A stretch of DNA of 32,912 nt from Ruminiclostridium sufflavum DSM 19573 (GTDB taxonomy: Bacteria > Bacillota > Clostridia > Acetivibrionales > DSM-1351), in NCBI RefSeq assembly GCF_003208175.1, contig NZ_QKMR01000031.1:1-32912 (forward strand). Direction: 5' to 3'. The notes under the pieces were generated by a model. That model saw nothing but the letters and a program-made list of their open reading frames with translations, was not told the origin of the DNA and did not search any database. Position numbers and translations under genes: made by a program. This document shows, in pieces, positions 30,021 through 32,912 of the stretch; the stretch's first letter is position 1; each line of letters starts with the position of its first letter.

Positions 30021-30917
30021 ATGCCTATAACAGGTATTGAAAATCTATATTATGCAAAACAAACGGCTGATACATTAAATATACTTACATATGGCACACC
30101 GATTTACATGCCAGGTGTCAAAGAATTAGGTATAAAGCCAAAACAAAATACAGAAAAGTCATACGCAGAGAATAAGCTGTGGGATCAGATGACTGTGTTT
30201 GACAGCGCTGAAGTAAGCATTAGTATACAAGACCTCACAAGCGCACAGAGAGCAGATTTGCTGGGTCAGAATACAGCGGCTGAGGGTGGAGTTTTTGCCA
30301 CAGATGGCGATGAAGCACCTTACGTTGCCTTACTTTACAAAGCAACAATAAGGGGCGGGTATCGCTATGGAGTAATATACAAAGGACAATTCACACTACC
30401 CGATGACAGCATGAAGGGGCAGGAGGGTAAGCCTGATTTCCAAACACCTTCAATCAAGGCGACCTTTCAACCGACCATATATGCAATGACGGTTGGTTCA
30501 AACCAAAAGAGCCCTTGGGAATACCACGTTGACACAACAGATCCCAATTGCCCTGCGGACATTGATTCCACCTGGTTCAAAACAGTAAAAATCCCCGGAA
30601 CTGACATAGCAGTGCCGACAGTAGCTGTGGTGCCTGCCGATGGTGATTCTGAAGTTACATCGGATACCAATGTAGTTTTTACCTTCAGCGGAGCAATAGA
30701 CCCGACAGCAGTAAAAGACAGCGATATATTCCTGATGCAGGTTGATGGGACTATTATTACTGCTACACTCAGCATTAATGCTGCTAAAAACGTAGTTACA
30801 CTTGACCCAGCTGACAGCTTGGCAGCAGGCTCCTATGTTGCAGTGTGCACAAAAAATGTCAGGAGTGTTACAGGTGTACCGCTCGCTTCAAATGTCATTG
30901 TAAATTTTACAGTATAA
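30021..30917 (+). CDS. Major tail protein with C-terminal Ig-like (SbsA/Big_5) domain
   Basis: This 298-residue protein has an N-terminal tube domain (about 1-195) with GIENLYYAKQTADTLNILTY, PKQNTEKSYAENKLWDQMTV and QEGKPDFQTPSIKATFQPTI, as in phi13/TP901-like tail tubes. The C-terminal 95 residues form an SbsA-type Ig-like domain (PADGDSEVTSDTNVVFTFSG, then VVTLDPADSLAAGSYVAVC and GVPLASNVIVNFTV). Such Ig-like domains project from tails and aid binding to cell-surface glycans. AGAAAGGG lies before the ATG. A 195-bp noncoding gap follows (30918-31112), containing an isolated TTGACA at 30924 but no well-spaced -10. Confidence 0.9.
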   Translation: MPITGIENLYYAKQTADTLNILTYGTPIYMPGVKELGIKPKQNTEKSYAENKLWDQMTVFDSAEVSISIQDLTSAQRADLLGQNTAAEGGVFATDGDEAPYVALLYKATIRGGYRYGVIYKGQFTLPDDSMKGQEGKPDFQTPSIKATFQPTIYAMTVGSNQKSPWEYHVDTTDPNCPADIDSTWFKTVKIPGTDIAVPTVAVVPADGDSEVTSDTNVVFTFSGAIDPTAVKDSDIFLMQVDGTIITATLSINAAKNVVTLDPADSLAAGSYVAVCTKNVRSVTGVPLASNVIVNFTV

Positions 30918-31112
30918 GAATGATTGACATATATCTATTTTTATACAATTTATAAGGTATACAGATGAATACAAATTGCTAGGCGTTTTACAGATTTGAA
31001 TCTATAGTTAAATTTAGAATTTAAAACAACAGCACGAACGCTAACGAATTGTATATGAAAATTAATCTATTAGATATTAAAAATAAACCTTAAAGAAGAA
31101 GGGAGGAAGCAT

Positions 31113-31409
31113 ATGCAGATTACTCTTGGGGGAAAGAACTTTATAGCGCCTGCACCTAAAGCACGGGCAGTCAGAAAAGCTATTGAAATAACAGAAAAGG
31201 TTGATTTCAATAACATGAAGGCAGCCGATTTGGACAACTTGGTTGATTATATAGTTCAGCTATTTGACAAGCAATTTACCATTGATGATATTTATGACGG
31301 ATTGGAAGCAGACAAGCTAATACCAACATTAATGGCTTGTATTAATGGCGTTGTTGGTACTATGGGTGCAAAGCTGGAGCAATTCCCAAACGCTCAAGCG
31401 GAGAAATAG
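31113..31409 (+). CDS. Tail assembly chaperone (unshifted product)
   Basis: This 98-residue protein, ITLGGKNFIAPAPKARAVRK, then an acidic middle with DNLVDYIVQLFDKQFTIDD and a helical end, fits small tail assembly chaperones placed between major tail protein and tape measure. AGGGAGG precedes the ATG. A -1 slippery heptamer lies 16 bp upstream of its stop, linking it to a second reading frame. Chaperone action would be on the tape measure, which is missing here. Confidence 0.85.
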   Translation: MQITLGGKNFIAPAPKARAVRKAIEITEKVDFNNMKAADLDNLVDYIVQLFDKQFTIDDIYDGLEADKLIPTLMACINGVVGTMGAKLEQFPNAQAEK

Positions 31410-31579
31410 GCAATCCTCTTTCTCCCGCTGAATTTATGAAGGAAGTCTATCTTAACTTGATGGAAGAAGGCTGGACGCTGACTGACATTGATGAGACGGA
31501 CTTTTTTTATTACCTTGATTTATTGAGCTATAGGGCAAACAAGGGTCAGAAAAAGGTAACCATAGACCAGATTTTTTGA
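31113..31579 (+). CDS. Tail assembly chaperone, -1 frameshift fusion (gpGT-like)
   Basis: A -1 shift at CCCAAAC (31385-31391) continues through RSSGEIGNPLSPAEFMKEVY and YYLDLLSYRAN to a TGA at 31577-31579, giving about 155 residues. The downstream frame has no good start or ribosome site of its own but encodes a conserved-looking helical domain. This is how gpG/gpGT-type chaperones are made in long-tailed phages. Coordinates span both frames, joined at base 31391. Confidence 0.8.
31385..31391 (+). promoter_or_regulatory. Programmed -1 ribosomal frameshift slippery site
   Basis: C CCA AAC in the zero frame fits X XXY YYZ exactly (X=C, Y=A). After slipping, CCC and AAA are read. It lies inside the chaperone gene, upstream of its stop and of the second frame. 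Confidence 0.8.
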
Positions 31580-31592
31580 GGGAGGTGGAAAT

Positions 31593-31655
31593 ATGTTTTT
31601 TGATAAAAAACAAGTGAAAACAAGGTATGGTCACAACAGAAACTATAAAATTTGA
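31593..31655 (+). pseudogene. 21-codon stub after the chaperone, likely tape measure remnant
   Basis: GGAGGTGG 4-5 bp before an ATG marks the true start of a former gene in the tape measure position, but the frame ends after MFFDKKQVKTRYGHNRNYKI. No tape measure repeats or membrane segments are found. A deletion joining this point to host-like sequence explains the abrupt end. Identification as tape measure is by position alone. Confidence 0.45.
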
Positions 31656-31713
31656 GATTAAATGTTATTTAATTAACCTTTTATTGTACTTCACTATTTG
31701 TTTCAATATCAGA

Positions 31714-31743
31714 CTGTTGTTTCTTCAGGCAAAACTGTATAAT
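31714..31743 (+). promoter_or_regulatory. Candidate promoter of the LamG gene
   Basis: CTGTTG (31714-31719), an 18-bp spacer and a perfect TATAAT (31738-31743) lie 32 bp before the ATG at 31775. This is where phage genes stop and host-like DNA resumes. Confidence 0.45.
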
Positions 31744-31774
31744 ATTGGTTAATTAAATTAATGGAGGTTTTGTC

Positions 31775-32572
31775 ATGAGAAAAAATTTTGTTAAGTTTCT
31801 TTTTTTAGTTTTTGTATTAGCTGGTATTTTTTCTTTCACACAAGCAAGTGTTTTTGCAACAGACTCTACAACTTTTACACCTATTCACGAGTATAATTTT
31901 GATAATGACAGTGGAACAACGGTTTTGGATACGGCGGCTAGCGGAGGAATAAATGGTACTTGTTCGAGAAATAACATAAAAACTGAAAATAGTCAAACAT
32001 ATAGAAGTTTTAATGGAACAATTGATGTAATAAAGTTTACAAGCCCTATCATCCCTACAGGTAAAAAGACCATATGCTTTAGAATAAAAGTACCTTTACC
32101 AACTATAAGTCATAAGTGGATAATGCATACTTTAGATGGAAACAGTACACTCCCAAATGGAACAGGTATTGCAATAATTGGTCCAGTAGGTAATGCTGTT
32201 AGTAATGGTACGTATGGACATTTAGTGGCATGGGAAGCTGATGGTTATATTCTTTCTCCTTCCTCTATTTGCGATAATAATTGGCATGACGTAGTGTATA
32301 CATATGATGGGACTACGAATGAGAATGGAATGAAGCTTTATATAGATGGAAAATTAGTGAGTGAAGGGAAAAATACACGCTTATCAAGTACTGTAGATAA
32401 CAATTTGGAAATTGGTTGCCACTATGATTATAGTTGTCATTATCTTCTTGGGGATTTAGACAATATTAAAATATATGATAAAGATATTTCTTGTAATGAG
32501 CCAACAAAACTTATAGCTACTGACGATAATTCAAAAATAAGTTTAGCATGGGATACTGCTGACAATGCGTAA
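31775..32572 (+). pseudogene. Secreted LamG-domain protein, truncated by IS66
   Basis: This 265-codon protein has a signal peptide (about 1-28, basic MRKNFVKF then a hydrophobic core, cleavage after FA). A concanavalin/LamG-type domain follows (about 38-235; YEYNFDND-like start HEYNFDNDSGTTVLDTA, then WHDVVYTYDGT and MKLYIDGKLVSEG, LGDLDNIKIYDK). The beginning of an FN3-like domain (EPTKLIATDDNSKISLAWDT) is cut off. The TAA stop is supplied by the first bases of the IS66 end, so the native protein was longer, probably a multidomain carbohydrate- or surface-binding protein. GGAGG precedes the ATG. Its host-like style differs from the prophage genes. Confidence 0.8.
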
Positions 32573-32912
32573 GCGCTCAATAAAAGAGCGCATTACACAT
32601 TAACCATTCATTTGAGATAATACTTCCAAAGAACCTTTAGACTTTTTCAAGTTTTTCGTCAATGACTAAAAAGTCCAAAGCAATTTTGAGGAGGCTATCA
32701 GAAAATGGATAAAATCACAGATGCCAAAACCGAATTCAGGCGGAGGCAATGGACTCAAATAATTCAGGACTGCCAGAACAGTGGTATGACAGTTGTAGGC
32801 TGGTGCAGCCAGAACAACGTGAATACAAAATCATACTACTACTGGCTACGAAAAATTCGTTCCCTGGCATGTGAAACCGGAACACTTGTACCACAAAGAA
32901 ATGAACAGAAGA
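32569..32912 (+). mobile_element. IS66-family element, left end
   Basis: The element starts at GTAAGCGCTC, the conserved terminal sequence type of IS66 elements, immediately followed by a GCGCTC/GAGCGC hairpin. GACAATGC (32561-32568) is the likely 8-bp target copy. The first transposition gene begins at 32705 and runs off the window. The 132-bp stretch before it holds no other gene. Confidence 0.78.
32705..32912 (+). CDS. tnpA: IS66 TnpA-like accessory protein (N-terminal part)
   Basis: This partial frame of 69 codons, open at the right edge, begins MDKITDAKTEFRRRQWTQII and contains MTVVGWCSQNNVNTKSYYYW and a basic LRKIRS. That is the helix-turn-helix pattern of the IS66 orfA (TnpA) protein, needed with TnpB and the transposase TnpC. 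GAGGAGG lies 11-17 bp upstream. No defects are visible in the part present. Confidence 0.85.
   Translation, partial: MDKITDAKTEFRRRQWTQIIQDCQNSGMTVVGWCSQNNVNTKSYYYWLRKIRSLACETGTLVPQRNEQK

Larger units (their letters stand above)
296..31655 (+). mobile_element. Cryptic prophage (siphovirus type, HK97-like head), truncated at both ends
   Basis: The segment has the gene order of a temperate tailed phage: repressor/ImmA, replication genes, HNH, terminases, portal, protease, capsid, connector proteins, major tail protein and tail chaperone. Tape measure, tail tip, holin, endolysin and integrase are missing. The left end is cut by an IS21 element in immA, and the right end stops just after the chaperone frameshift ORF. 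The genes missing on the right suggest a deletion. No attachment sites are visible. Confidence 0.85.

Noticed and set aside
30918-31112. Promoter from TTGACA at 30924
   Set aside because: No -10-like sequence lies at a workable 16-18 bp spacing.
1-32912. tRNA genes, CRISPR arrays, retron or reverse transcriptase, integrase and lysis genes
   Set aside because: Looked for by eye on both strands; no cloverleaf, regularly spaced repeats, RT motifs, recombinase catalytic signatures or holin/endolysin candidates were found.

Overview
The window is a defective (cryptic) tailed-phage prophage in an AT-rich member of the Bacillota, most likely class Clostridia. Low G+C, strong AGGAGG-type ribosome sites, frequent GTG/TTG starts, gene content typical of clostridial prophages (DUF2800, DUF2815, VirE, DUF4314) and a LexA box of the Bacillus type all point that way. 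The species cannot be fixed from sequence alone.

Left edge (1-300): the 3' end of an IS21-family istB and the repeat-bearing end of that IS, which has replaced the last codons of the prophage immA gene. Lysogeny switch (210-1600, mainly minus strand): a cI-like XRE repressor and an ImmA-type metallopeptidase, facing a rightward early promoter with inverted-repeat operators. LexA-like boxes lie at the immA promoter and just downstream of the early promoter, suggesting direct SOS control. Early/replication module (1805-12138, plus strand): a small early protein, a terminator, a candidate structured RNA leader with a hairpin over the ribosome site of a sigma-like regulator, two small proteins, DUF2800 and DUF2815, a proofreading family A DNA polymerase, a DUF4406-like protein, a VirE-type primase/helicase, a VRR-NUC nuclease, an SNF2-type helicase and a DUF1492 regulator.

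Packaging and accessory block (12284-20234): an HNH endonuclease and a cos-like G/C-rich element are separated from the terminase genes by about 7.5 kb. That block encodes an HTH/zinc-finger protein, a ParB-like/adenine-or-N4-cytosine methyltransferase, a C5-cytosine methyltransferase interrupted by an in-frame TAA, an amidoligase-like protein lacking key residues, DUF4314, an intact amidoligase, a gamma-glutamylcyclotransferase and a membrane-anchored PD-(D/E)XK-like protein. This is the most interesting region.

Structural module (20272-31579): P27-type small terminase, large terminase, portal, ClpP-like prohead protease, HK97 capsid, head fiber, connector, head closure, gp10-like, tail completion, major tail protein with a C-terminal Ig-like domain, and a tail assembly chaperone with a CCCAAAC -1 frameshift site. 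Cargo ('moron') genes lie between TerL and portal (22353-24583) and between capsid and head fiber (28145-28390), some with their own extended -10 promoters and terminators.

Right edge (31593-32912): the tape measure, tail tip, lysis genes and integrase are absent. Only a 21-codon reading frame follows the chaperone. A secreted LamG-type host-like gene follows, cut at the start of its FN3-like domain by an IS66-family element that runs off the window. The prophage therefore cannot make complete virions on its own but keeps a coherent switch, replication, packaging and head set.
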